Of a stretch of 39,824 nt of DNA, positions 1-9,600 are shown piece by piece. Source of the DNA: Snowella sp. (GTDB lineage Bacteria > Cyanobacteriota > Cyanobacteriia > Cyanobacteriales > Microcystaceae). Numbering within the stretch: position 1 is the stretch's first letter; every line of letters begins with the position of its first letter. A program made the position numbers and the translations under genes. The stretch is taken from the NCBI GenBank assembly GCA_003249095.1, contig QBMS01000011.1, forward strand, positions 1-39,824. The letters run 5' to 3'. The notes below the pieces were generated by a model. That model was not told where the DNA came from. It saw only the letters and a program-made list of their open reading frames with translations, and did not search any database.

Positions 1-37
1 GTTAAGTCCTTGTCTTGTAAGGATTTCATTCTAATAA

Positions 38-1492
38 TTAGACTGAACCAGTGCCGCGTTCCTCTGGATTAATAAAATTATCCAATTCTCGTTTTCCTTC
101 CCTATCTTCACCCGTAATTCGCATCACATATTTATAATTTTCCCTAACTAAATCTCCCGCTTCATTCGCGATCGCCTGACGCATTCTTTCAGCGTGTTCT
201 GTATCGACACAAAAAATAATCGTTTTCGAGTAAACATCTGTTTGTCGTAAAAAGTCCATTACCCTTTTAGCGACTGCCTTTGTACGGTCATCAATGACTA
301 AAGTTCGATCAAAATCTTTACGATTATATTCCCGATCATCAACTAATTTTCCTGATTTATCGCGCTTTCCTGCTTCGGGACGATAACCTTCTAAATCTAC
401 ATTTAAGCCAACTCTAATGACCTTATAGGGAGCTAAGAAACCATCATCAATCCCTTGTTTTAGAGAGTAAGTATAAATCGGATCGGAAAAATATTCAATA
501 TTAGAAATTTTGTCTGTTTCCTTGGGTGTTGCTGTTAAACCAATCTGAGTTGCTGAATTAAAATATTCTAAAATTTCTCGCCATTTACTATCATCCGCCG
601 CACTACCCCGATGACACTCATCAACAACAATTAAATCAAAAAAATCTGGGCTAAACTCTCGATAGGCATCAGGAGTTTCATTATAATTAACTAAACCATG
701 ATACAAAACCAAATAAATTTCAAAAGCTGTGTCAATTTTTTTATGTTTAATCACTGTCATTTTATTTTTAAAATGCTTAAAGTCACCTCGTTTTGTTTGA
801 CTAATTAATGATGTACGATCAGCCAAAAATAAGACTCTTTTTTTAACGCCATTTTTCCATAACCGATAAATAATCTGAAAAGCTGTGTAGGTTTTTCCCG
901 AACCTGTCGCCATGACTAATAAAATTCGCTCCTGTCCCTTAGCGATCGCTTCTACGGTGCGATTAATGGCAATCTGTTGATAATAACGAGGTTCTCGCCC
1001 TTTAGGGTCGAAAAAGTAATTAAAAGAAGCAATTTTGACCGATTCGACTGTTTCTAATCCTTTAAATTTTTTATATTTTTGCCAAAGTTCATCAGGACTC
1101 GGAAAAGCATCAAGACTTAATTCTCGTTCGATTAAGCTAGAAAATCCCGATTTATCATGCTCTAAAAAACCATCCCCATTAGAACTAAATGCCACAGGTA
1201 AATCTAAAATTTCAGCATAATCCAAAGCCTGCTGTATCCCATGCCCAACAGAAAACTTGTTTTTCTTCGCCTCAATAACCGCGATCGCAATGTTGGGTTT
1301 GTAATAAAGAATATAGTCGGCTTTCTTTCCTTTGCCTCGGTGAGTAAGATTTCCTTTGACGTAAATTCGACCATCGGTAAAATAAACCTGTTCACGAACT
1401 TGTTTACGAATATCCCACCCCGCCTTAACCAACGCAGGCAAAATATACTGTGTGCAAATATCTTGTTCCGAAAGGTCTCGTTTATCTGTCAT
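38..1492 (-). pseudogene. hsdR: Type I restriction enzyme R subunit (HsdR, EcoEI-like), 3'-truncated
   Basis: The R subunit of type I restriction-modification enzymes translocates DNA and cuts it. Residues 1-160 look like the HSDR_N nuclease domain, with D59 and E74-A-K76 as a PD-(D/E)XK-type centre. The helicase core follows: Walker A ATGSGKT (195-201), DECH (291-294), LTATP (319-323), and the start of the second RecA lobe (IIFCVDTEHAERM, near 435). The reading stops after 484 residues, just past NPEER, with the odd tail GTGSV. Helicase motifs V and VI and the C-terminal region, present in family members of roughly 750-800 residues, are missing. The break is abrupt in otherwise well-conserved sequence, which suggests an insertion or rearrangement near position 55. 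No hsdM or hsdS is in the window. The start ATG at 1492 fits the family N terminus. Likely inactive. Confidence 0.8.
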
Positions 1493-1612
1493 TATGTGGT
1501 TATTTTGTCTTCAGGAATAGTTAAGAATGGCTATAACTAATATCATTTTACGATAATTCTTTCTAAAATCAATGACTAATTTTTTGAATCTCCGATATCC
1601 TAATATTTTAGC

Positions 1613-1649
1613 GATCGCGTTTTAGATTCATTGTTAAGAAGAAGGCGAT
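1613..1649 (+). repeat. 37-bp direct repeat, copy 1 (upstream of PIN TA pair)
   Basis: This copy matches 2386-2422 at 35 of 37 positions in the same orientation. The two copies bracket the antitoxin-toxin pair. Its right end runs into a TATAAT hexamer, so it may contribute to the TA promoter. Both copies contain GATCGC/GCGAT segments related to HIP1, but the shared core (TTTTAGATTCATTGTTAAG) is not HIP1. Confidence 0.85.
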
Positions 1650-1654
1650 ATAAT
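1649..1654 (+). promoter_or_regulatory. Candidate -10 element (TATAAT) of the TA pair
   Basis: A perfect TATAAT lies 46 bases before the antitoxin ATG. No convincing -35 hexamer is seen at 16-18 bases upstream; TTGTTA at 1631-1636 is too close. Start-site position is inferred, not seen. Confidence 0.35.
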
Positions 1655-1700
1655 TTAAGAAACTCCATTCAAAATCAATCACCATAGGAACTTAGTAACA

Positions 1701-1919
1701 ATGGATGCTATCACCATTCCCGTTGACACCGAACTAGCCGAAGCCTATCGACAAGCAGACCAACAACAACGGCAGAAAATTGAAACCCTCCTCAATATTG
1801 CCCTCAAAAAAGCCGTAAATCCCAAACCTCTGCTCACTATCATGCAAGAAGCTAGTCAACAAGCGATCGCAAATGGCATGACTCCAGAAATACTTGAATC
1901 AATACTAGCAGATGAATAA
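1701..1919 (+). CDS. Small antitoxin-like protein paired with PIN toxin
   Basis: This 72-residue protein precedes a PIN-domain toxin gene and overlaps it by 8 bases, the usual layout of a VapBC-type TA operon. Residues 10-36 (ELAEAYRQADQQQRQKIETL) look helical and charged. The C-terminal part, with MTPEILESILADE, resembles small cyanobacterial antitoxins found before COG1569 PIN proteins. I see no clear AbrB or ribbon-helix-helix motif. An AGGAA at 1686-1690 lies 10 bases before the ATG and supports the start. The expected role is to bind and neutralise the PIN protein and repress the operon; this is inferred from position. Confidence 0.7.
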   Translation: MDAITIPVDTELAEAYRQADQQQRQKIETLLNIALKKAVNPKPLLTIMQEASQQAIANGMTPEILESILADE

Positions 1920-2331
1920 TTTTCGGATTGTTATTGATACTAATGTGGTTATCAGTGCCTTGATTTTTGGGAGTTCTAGCAGTATGAAGGCATTTACTCT
2001 TGCAAAATTAAGAGGTACTATTCTTATTTCCAATGATGTTTTATCAGAACTGATTAACGTATTAAGTCGCTCTAAATTTGACCGTTATATTACATCGGAA
2101 ATCCGAGAAGACTTTCTGGCTGGTTTAATGTTAGAAGCTGAAATTGTTCCAATTACCGAAAAGATAACTGCTTGTCGTGATCCCAAAGACAACAAGTTTT
2201 TAGAATTAGCCATTAGCAGCTACGCTGATTATTTACTCACAGGAGATCAAGACTTATTAGTGTTGCATCCTTTTCGCAATCTTCAAATTATTACAGTTAG
2301 CAATTTTCTAAACTATTTTGACAACAAATAG
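1912..2331 (+). CDS. PIN-domain toxin (COG1569-type putative TA toxin)
   Basis: PIN-domain ribonucleases of VapC-like modules cut RNA through a cluster of acidic residues that bind Mg or Mn. The 139-residue protein has the PIN layout: IDTNVVISAL (D9), a helix with E46 (LSELINVL), RDPKDNKFLELA (D93) and TGDQDLL (D112, D114). The RDPKDN and TGDQDL signatures are typical of the COG1569 branch, annotated as a putative toxin of a TA system. All key acids are present, so the toxin appears intact. The start ATG lies inside the last codons of the antitoxin gene, which suggests translational coupling. Confidence 0.88.
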   Translation: MNNFRIVIDTNVVISALIFGSSSSMKAFTLAKLRGTILISNDVLSELINVLSRSKFDRYITSEIREDFLAGLMLEAEIVPITEKITACRDPKDNKFLELAISSYADYLLTGDQDLLVLHPFRNLQIITVSNFLNYFDNK

Positions 2332-2385
2332 TACAAATTATAGATTACGATTCATAAGGCAAAAAACAATGAATTCTTTACGGGT

Positions 2386-2422
2386 GATCGCATTTTAGAT
2401 TCATTGTTAAGCAGAAGGCGAT
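2386..2422 (+). repeat. 37-bp direct repeat, copy 2 (downstream of PIN TA pair)
   Basis: Same orientation as 1613-1649, with mismatches at only two positions. It lies 54 bases after the toxin stop codon and just before the htpG terminator. The spacing between the copies is 773 bases, which is almost exactly the TA cassette. Confidence 0.85.
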
Positions 2423-2430
2423 CGCAAAAT

Positions 2431-2461
2431 AAAAAAAGAGACAAGGAAAACTCCCTGCCTC
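2431..2461 (-). terminator. Rho-independent terminator of htpG
   Basis: Read on the minus strand there is a 9-bp stem GAGGCAGGG / CCTTGTCTC (two G-U pairs) with a 6-base loop, followed directly by seven T. It starts about 33 bases after the htpG stop codon. Confidence 0.75.
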
Positions 2462-2493
2462 AATGACATTCTTCAAACTTAAAAAATTGATGT

Positions 2494-4470
2494 TTAGTTT
2501 TTAGTCAAACGAGTTAGAACAGAATTTGAGCGTTCAATAAAGCCCTTCATTCCTTCTGCGTCAAACCCTTTTTGAGCCATCACCGCCAAATCATAAACAT
2601 ATTGACAAAGATTTTTAGCCAATTCTCCCGAAGGTGAATCCCCACCACTCGTTTGCACAATACTACTTTGATTGAGTTCCATTATATTCTGAATGAGAGG
2701 ATGATTCGTATTGATCATCAAAATATGTTGCTCAGGGAAAGCCATACTTTGTTGAGTCATCATCGCCGTCATTTCCTGCATACGACGCATCGCTTCAGGT
2801 AACAGAATCATCGCAGGAGGAGTTCCCTGGGGATTATCGGATTTCAGAGCCTCGGTGCGAATGTTGACCCCTGGTTTATTGAGAGCTTTCTCGAATAATT
2901 CCTTGATCTGTTCACTACGGGTTTTATTCGTCGTGGGATCAATAATTTCGCTGGCTTTGTCTTCCTGTAAAAGATTTTTGTCCAGATCCGAATCCACACG
3001 GGAGAATTTTACATCTTTGTATTCCTGTTCGAGGAAAGGAATGAAGTAATTGGTATCAATAAAAGAGTCCATAAATAGAATCTCGATACCCTGGTTTTTG
3101 TAAAGCTCGACGTAGGTAGCTTGGGTTGCCTGATCGGTGCAATAGAAAACGCTATTTTCGTGATTTGCCTTATTGCGTTCCAAGTAAGCTTTTAGGGTCG
3201 TGTAACCTGCTTTTTCGTAGGGATTACCATCTTTATCGGTATTCACATCCTGCCAGGCATCGCCATCATCGGTTTGGACTTCTACGGTGGGAGTTTCAGC
3301 CACAGTCGGTTGATAGGTCGTGCGATAGAGGAGGATTTCTTCGACTTGTTGCTTAAATTTGTCGTCCTTGAGGGAGCCATATTTCACAAACGTGCCGATG
3401 TCTTCCCAACATCTGAGATATTCATCCGCATTTTCTGTGTAAAGGGCTTTCAGGCGATCGCCGACTTTCTTGGAAATATAATCGGCAATACGGCGCACGG
3501 TGCGGTGATTGGTTAAGGCACTGCGGGAAACGTTGAGGGGAATATCGGTACTGTCAATAACGCCGCGTAAAGGCATCAAAAAGTCGGGAATCACTTCTTC
3601 ACAGCGATCGCTGACAAACACCTGATTACAGAACAATTTAATTTGTCCCTTAGTCACATCCACATCGGGACGGAGTTTGGGGAAATAGAGAATACCGTTG
3701 AGTAGGAAAGGATAATCCGTATTCAAATGCACCCAGAGGAGGGGATCTTCTTGGAAAGGATAGAGATACCGATAAAGCTCTAGATAATCTTCTTTAGTGA
3801 GATTTTGGGGCGATTCTTTCCACAAAGCCCGTCGTTTATTGATCACTTCCCCTTCAAAGCGGATGGGAACAGACAGAAAATCTGAGTAGGTTTTAACCAA
3901 CTGACGGATACGGCTGGGTTCCAGGTATTCCTCTTCCTCGTCCATGATGGTCAAGGTAATGGTTGTTCCCACTTGAGTGCGATCAGATTCCGTTAATTCA
4001 AACTCAGGCGATCCATCACAAGACCAATGCACTGCTTTGGCATCAGCTTGATAGGACAAGGTATCAATTTCTACTTTCTTAGAGACCATGAAGGCAGAAT
4101 AGAAACCCAAGCCGAAATGACCGATTAAATCATTGGCATTTTTCTGGAATTTCTCGATAAACTCTTCTGCACTAGAAAAGGCAACCTGATTGATATATTT
4201 CTTCACTTCATCAGCCGTCATGCCGATGCCGTTGTCAGTAATCGAAAGCGTTTTATTAATTTTATCGACAACGAGGCTAATTTCAGGTTCAGGGACTTGG
4301 CCACCACCTTCTCCTGCAAAAGCCGCCATTTTTCGTTTGGAAATGGCATCTACGCCATTAGAAATCAATTCCCGTAAAAAAATCTCATGGTCAGTATAGA
4401 GGGATTTTTTAATAATGGGAAAAATATTCTCGGTGTGGATCGTAATATTGCCTTTTTCGAGTACTGTCAT
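2494..4470 (-). CDS. htpG: Molecular chaperone HtpG (Hsp90)
   Basis: HtpG is the bacterial Hsp90, a cytosolic ATP-dependent homodimeric chaperone; in cyanobacteria it is linked to heat, light and oxidative stress and to phycobilisome assembly. The protein has 658 residues, the usual length in cyanobacteria. The GHKL ATP-binding site is visible: E34 and N38 in RELISNGVDA, DNGIGM (79-84) and GHFGLGFYSAFMV (117-129). The canonical ELISNASDA motif reads ELISNGVDA here. Middle-domain signatures include PLRGVIDSTDIPLNVSRS, with the arginine that contacts ATP, near residue 310. The C-terminal dimerisation domain is complete. The gene stands alone and ends at a clear terminator. I find no CIRCE element in the 240 bases upstream. 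Confidence 0.98.
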   Translation of the reverse strand: MTVLEKGNITIHTENIFPIIKKSLYTDHEIFLRELISNGVDAISKRKMAAFAGEGGGQVPEPEISLVVDKINKTLSITDNGIGMTADEVKKYINQVAFSSAEEFIEKFQKNANDLIGHFGLGFYSAFMVSKKVEIDTLSYQADAKAVHWSCDGSPEFELTESDRTQVGTTITLTIMDEEEEYLEPSRIRQLVKTYSDFLSVPIRFEGEVINKRRALWKESPQNLTKEDYLELYRYLYPFQEDPLLWVHLNTDYPFLLNGILYFPKLRPDVDVTKGQIKLFCNQVFVSDRCEEVIPDFLMPLRGVIDSTDIPLNVSRSALTNHRTVRRIADYISKKVGDRLKALYTENADEYLRCWEDIGTFVKYGSLKDDKFKQQVEEILLYRTTYQPTVAETPTVEVQTDDGDAWQDVNTDKDGNPYEKAGYTTLKAYLERNKANHENSVFYCTDQATQATYVELYKNQGIEILFMDSFIDTNYFIPFLEQEYKDVKFSRVDSDLDKNLLQEDKASEIIDPTTNKTRSEQIKELFEKALNKPGVNIRTEALKSDNPQGTPPAMILLPEAMRRMQEMTAMMTQQSMAFPEQHILMINTNHPLIQNIMELNQSSIVQTSGGDSPSGELAKNLCQYVYDLAVMAQKGFDAEGMKGFIERSNSVLTRLTKN

Positions 4471-4716
4471 AATGGATCAAATTCTAAAATTACGTTCTTG
4501 TTAGAGGGTACGGTTGTCTATTCGTACTGCCCCCTATTATGGGCGATCGCAGTCCCTAAACGATTTGAGATTTTCCCTACCACTGGGATACGGTTTTCCA
4601 CACTAGCGCAGAAAAAGGGCTGGGATGGAAAGCGCGATCGTTGTTTTATAAAGCGCGCCAGTTTATCGCGATCGCAGATAAAGTAAAGTAGATAACTAGG
4701 AATACTCTTTTTGATA

Positions 4717-5778
4717 ATGAAGATTCAATCTCTCCACTTAAAGTACTTCAAAAAATTCCGAGAAAAGTTACTCGATTTTACTGACCCAGAAACTGGTTTG
4801 GCACGAGATCTTATTGTTTTAGTTGGAATGAATGGAGTTGGAAAAACAACTATTTTACAAGCGATCGCCGCTACTCTGGGGGTCGCTACTGGAAGGTTTG
4901 AACAACTTTCTCAGCTAGAATGGTCTGGATTTAACTATGAATTACTCAGTAGTAATTGGGGGAAATTTGAGCCAGAGGTTGCTTTACAAGTACAATTTTC
5001 TTCGTCAGAACTCAAAGCAATTAATGACTTTTATCAGAAATTACGAGAAATGAGACTTGATTATTTAATTAATCCTGATAGGAGAGACATTGTAACTCTA
5101 AAATGGAAAAATGGACGACCTCAAGCAAATAGTGATCGCGAATTTTTCCAATTTAAAGGACGAGAATATGCCAAACAACTTCATCGCTCTGAAGGTTCTC
5201 AAGTATTTGAAAAAGTTGGAGGAGTTCTCTGGTACACAGAACAGCGAACTTCAACTAGTTTAACTTCTGAGGATAGTGAAAATCCAATTGAAATTACTGA
5301 GGATATTTTACGAGATCGACTGTCTAAATGGCGGCAATTTCATCAATCTATTGAAACAGGTCGAATTACACAATTACGTCCAGGACAAAAAGACTTGTAT
5401 GCCGAAATTGAACGGGCGTATAAAACAGTTTTTCCAGAACGTAGTTTTGAAGGGCCTGTTCCACGAGAAAACATTGATGATATTTTGAGTGAACCTTGGT
5501 TTTATTTATACGATGGAAAAAATCAGTATGAAATTTCTGAAATGTCTGGTGGAGAACGTGCGATTTTTCCGATATTAATGGATTTTGCTAATTGGAATAT
5601 TCATAATTCAGTGATACTAATTGACGAAATTGAACTACATTTACACCCACCAATTCAACAAACTTTGTTAAGAGCTTTACCCAAATTAGGTCAAAATAAT
5701 CAATTTATTATTACAACTCATTCCGATTATATTGAGCAATTAATTCCTGAAGCACAGATTATTAGATTAGAGGTGTAA
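4717..5778 (+). CDS. AAA15/ABC-type ATPase, PARIS AriA-like sensor
   Basis: This 353-residue protein is an SMC/RecF/OLD-type ATPase: Walker A GMNGVGKT (37-44), ABC signature MSGGER (276-281), Walker B VILIDE (299-304), then HLHP and an H-loop TTHSDY (333-338). The lid region between 60 and 270 is specific to this group. It is followed at 2 bases by a DUF4435 TOPRIM gene. AAA15 plus DUF4435 is the composition of PARIS (AriA-AriB), where the ATPase multimer holds AriB inactive until a phage anti-restriction protein is sensed. I chose ATG 4717 because the family usually begins MKI; an in-frame TTG at 4711 has better spacing (8 bases) to AGGAA at 4698-4702 and would add two residues. It is transcribed divergently from htpG. 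Confidence 0.75.
   Translation: MKIQSLHLKYFKKFREKLLDFTDPETGLARDLIVLVGMNGVGKTTILQAIAATLGVATGRFEQLSQLEWSGFNYELLSSNWGKFEPEVALQVQFSSSELKAINDFYQKLREMRLDYLINPDRRDIVTLKWKNGRPQANSDREFFQFKGREYAKQLHRSEGSQVFEKVGGVLWYTEQRTSTSLTSEDSENPIEITEDILRDRLSKWRQFHQSIETGRITQLRPGQKDLYAEIERAYKTVFPERSFEGPVPRENIDDILSEPWFYLYDGKNQYEISEMSGGERAIFPILMDFANWNIHNSVILIDEIELHLHPPIQQTLLRALPKLGQNNQFIITTHSDYIEQLIPEAQIIRLEV
5771..5775 (+). promoter_or_regulatory. Ribosome binding site supporting GTG start of DUF4435 gene
   Basis: AGGTG overlaps the end of the ATPase gene and lies 5 bases before the GTG at 5781. It supports this non-ATG start and coupled translation of the pair. Confidence 0.5.
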
Positions 5779-5780
5779 TT

Positions 5781-6647
5781 GTGAGTGTTGTTAATGGTAA
5801 ATTTATTTTTTGTGAAGGAAAAGAAAAAAGTTATGATCGTGCATTGATTAACCAAATTTTAGACGGAATACCAGGAGTAACGATTATACCTTCGGGTGGC
5901 AAGTTTAACTTTTCTGGATTTATTGATGGTTATTTAGATTCTCAATCTAATATTAATCATCAAAACTATATTATTTTTCGAGATCGGGATTTTGACAAAG
6001 AACCATCCTCAAATATTGGCTTAATTCGACTGGGTAAATATTATCTAACCCATCGTGCTTGTGTTGAAAATTATTTTTTAGATGCTGATTTAATTGATAG
6101 CTATTGGCGAGAACAATATCGAGTAAAAAAAGAAGATCATCCTAGCTCTAAGTGGGGACATGGAAACTCCCCTGGAGTCGAGGTAATTTCGGAATGGATT
6201 GAATTAGCAGCAAGAAATTTAGCAGAATATCAAGCTGTCCGATGGTCATTAGGTAATTTGTCACAAAACATAGCAGGGCGATCGCAGATTAGAACAACCT
6301 GGACTGGAGGCAGTGGTCAACTTCCTTCCTCATTGGTTTTGGAAGATTGTAGAATTAAAGCAGGACAGTTAATTACTCAATTTAGGGAAGCTGTTGATAC
6401 TATAACGCCAGAAAAGTTTGAGGAAAACCTTGCTAAATATCAAGAGAAGTTTAATCAAGAAGAATTTTGAAGACAAAAACAATATTTAATTTGGTTTCAT
6501 GGTAAAGATATTCAAAGGCAAATGCAAAAACAAAAATCTCGATATATTTCCTTAAAAGATTTTTTTGAAAAATGGGCGATCTCAAAAATTGACATTAATC
6601 AGCATCCCGACCTCATGGAATTACAAGGTATTATTAAACAGCTATAG
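5781..6647 (+). pseudogene. DUF4435/TOPRIM effector, PARIS AriB-like, with in-frame TGA
   Basis: The open part (5781-6470, 229 residues) starts with GTG and carries a TOPRIM-like acid set: E12 in FIFCEGKEKS, D68 and D70 in IFRDRDF, and E96 in RACVENYFLD. These match DUF4435, the AriB effector of PARIS, which in studied examples cleaves host tRNA. A TGA at 6468-6470 ends the frame, but the same frame stays open for 58 more codons to TAG at 6645-6647. It encodes a coding-like tail with IWFHGKDIQRQM and YISLKDFFEKWAI, resembling the usual C terminus of the family. Total length would be 288 codons, close to AriB. A TGG or CGA to TGA change would explain it. The effector may be dead, read through, or active as a shortened protein; a sequencing error is also possible. 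Confidence 0.7.
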
Positions 6648-6662
6648 TCTTTTGCTAAAAAA

Positions 6663-9600
6663 TCAAATAACGGTTTGTCGATTCAGGGTAATCAATTTTT
6701 TAAAACTATCATTATCTAATTCCGTTAACCAAGATTCATCGGAACCGACTACCAGATTAGCAATTTTTTTCTTATCTTCAATCATTTGATCAATTCGTTC
6801 TTCCAGTGTCCCCAAGGTCACAAATTTATGGACAAAAACATTTTTTTTCTGACCAATCCGAAAAGCGCGATCAGTCGCTTGATCTTCCACCGCAGGATTC
6901 CACCAGCGATCAAAATGGAAAACATGATTTGCCTTGGTTAAAGTAATCCCTACCCCACCCGCTTTTAGGGACAGCACAAAGGCCGATGGTTCCGCTTCAG
7001 GATCTTGAAACTGGGTAATCATTTGTTCCCGTTTTTTCTGAGGAACTCCCCCGTGTAAATAATAGGTATTATAGTGAAGATTGTGTTTGAGATAACGCTG
7101 GATTGCTTCACCAATTTCCGTAAATTGCGTAAAAATCAATAAACTTTCCCCTTCGGCAATCACTTCTTCAAGCATTTCTCCCAAACGCTCTAATTTATGC
7201 GATCGCTCTGGTGTAAAATCACTCCCATCTTGCAAAAATTGTCTGGGATGATTACAAATCTGTTTGAGTTTCATCAAGGTCGATAAAATTAATCCCTTAC
7301 GTTGAATTCCCTCTGTATCTTCTAATTGCTCAATCACATCTTTAACGACTGCCTCGTAGAGAGAAGCCTGCTCTTTCGTTAAATTACAATATTGTTTATG
7401 TTCAATTTTATCGGGTAAATCCTTAATAATTTGTTTGTCAGTTTTTACCCGTCGTAGGATAAACGGTTGAACCAATTTTTTGAGAACGGTCGATTGAATC
7501 TGATTATTTTCTTTTTGGATAGGAATTTCAAAAGACTTCCGAAATTGAGCTTCTTTTCCGAGATAATTGGGATTAAGAAAATTAAAAATTGACCAGAGAT
7601 CTAATAATCGATTTTCCACAGGTGTTCCCGTTAAAGCCAATCGGTGGGTAGATTTTAAACTTAAAATTGCTTTCGTTTGCGCTGCCTTGGGATTTTTAAT
7701 ATTTTGAGCTTCATCAATCACCACTCTTTGCCAATTTAAGCTGTTTAATAATTTGCTATCTTTTCGAGCTAGGGTATAGGATGTAATCACCACATCCTGT
7801 TTTAAACTTGCGGTCTTAAATTCAGCTTCAGTTTGAATGCGATCGCTGCCGTGATGAATTATCACCTTGAGATGGGGAGCAAACTTTTCAATTTCTTTTT
7901 TCCAGTTGCCTACTACTGAAGTTGGTGCGATTAATAAAGTGGGTAAAATATCGGCTGAAGCTTCTCTTTCTTTTACTAAAGAAGCGATAACTTGTACGGT
8001 TTTTCCTAACCCCATATCATCGGCAAGACAACCATTTAATCCCAGTTTTTCGAGGTATTGAATCCATGAAACGCCTCGTTTTTGATATTCCCTGAGTGTT
8101 CCTTGTAATTGCTCAGGATCATCCATAATTTCCAGACAACTAGGATCATTTAATTTAGCAATCATTTCCGCTAAGGTTTCATCAGGCTCAATGTCCATTT
8201 CTTCCCCCATTTGGGAAGCTTTTTGGATCAATTCCATCAGGGTTAATTCCTGGGTTTCTCCCTGATTTTTTTGCCAAAATTCTAACATTTGCTGCATTTT
8301 CGCCTGGTCTAATTCCATCCATTGTCCTCGAAATTTGACTAAGGGCGTTTTGGCGTTGACTAGCTGTTGCCATTCTTCGGGCGTAATCGGTTGATCGGCG
8401 ATCGCCAATTCATACTGATATTGAATAATTTTATCTAATTGAAAATATCCTTTTCCAACAGAGGAAGGAGCCGCTTTTTTCGCAGAAGCCTTGAGACGAA
8501 CTTTTGCCCGTTGTCTGCCCTGGGGAGTCCACCAAGCAGGAATCATCACCTTATAACCCGCATCTTCCAAAACCCAGGCACTTTCTTTCAAAAAATTAAA
8601 CGCTTCCAATAAATTCAGCGAAAAACCAACGGGTTTATCCGTTTCCAAACCTTGCCAAACCTGGGGATAAATTCGGGCGGCATAACCTAAATTTAGTAGT
8701 AAATCCTTTTCAAAATCCTGACCAAACTGTTGCTGGAGAGCTTGTTTACTCTTCGTATTTAATTGCCAATAATCTTCTAATTCTAGTTTTAGGGAAGGGT
8801 CTTTTTTAAGGGAAACCACAAATTTGAGATACCAATCATCGGGATTTTGATCCGAAGCTTCCTGTAACTGAAAACCCAGATGGAATCTTGAATGATTTTG
8901 GGCGATCGCCAATTTTTGTTGCCAGCTTTGCCATTGCTTATATTCTTCTAGGGCATCACTATCTTTCCAAGGAGAATCGACACTTTGGGAATTGAGGCAA
9001 CCAACCAGAAGATTAGAGCCAAATACTTTTTTATCGAAAGCGGCTGTCGTCGGGGTATGAGTTACAATACTCTGGAGAAACGACTCAGAAAAATGCCGTA
9101 AAAGTGTTTCTTTATCATAAAATTCAATGTTTTTTGTAGAGTCATCTAAACCTGAATTACAGGCAAGGGGCATATAATCGATAAATTGCTGAATATTCGA
9201 TTCGTAGGTTTCGGAAATAATTTCCCAACCAGGATAAATTTCAAAGGAAGAAGTCACTTTTTTAGTGCCTTTTTTTTCAGCAATTTCTCGATATTTTAGG
9301 GCAGGAATATATTGATCTTTGAGTAAAATCTGCTTAAAGGATTGGGTGTAATGATACCAAAAGAGTAAATCTGAACCTAGTTGAATGTCTGACGTGGTGT
9401 AACGGCACAGAAAATTTAAGTCGTTGAGGACTTTTATGATTGACGTGACTTCATAACAGTCAATTTCCCACACTTTCCATTCGGTCGCTTCTAGCGGTTC
9501 AACTTCAAGATAACGAATGAGTTCTGAGGACGGCAAGGGTTCTGTTTCTGTGCTAGGAAGGATAAAGCATTTACTGTATATTTCCTGACTAAAACTGCCA

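Noticed and set aside
4471-4716. CIRCE heat-shock operator before htpG
   Set aside because: No TTAGCACTC-N9-GAGTGCTAA or near match is present in the spacer.
6468-6470. TGA in the DUF4435 gene as a selenocysteine codon
   Set aside because: No hairpin resembling a selenocysteine insertion element follows, and selenocysteine use is not expected in this enzyme family or in most cyanobacteria. A nonsense change is simpler.
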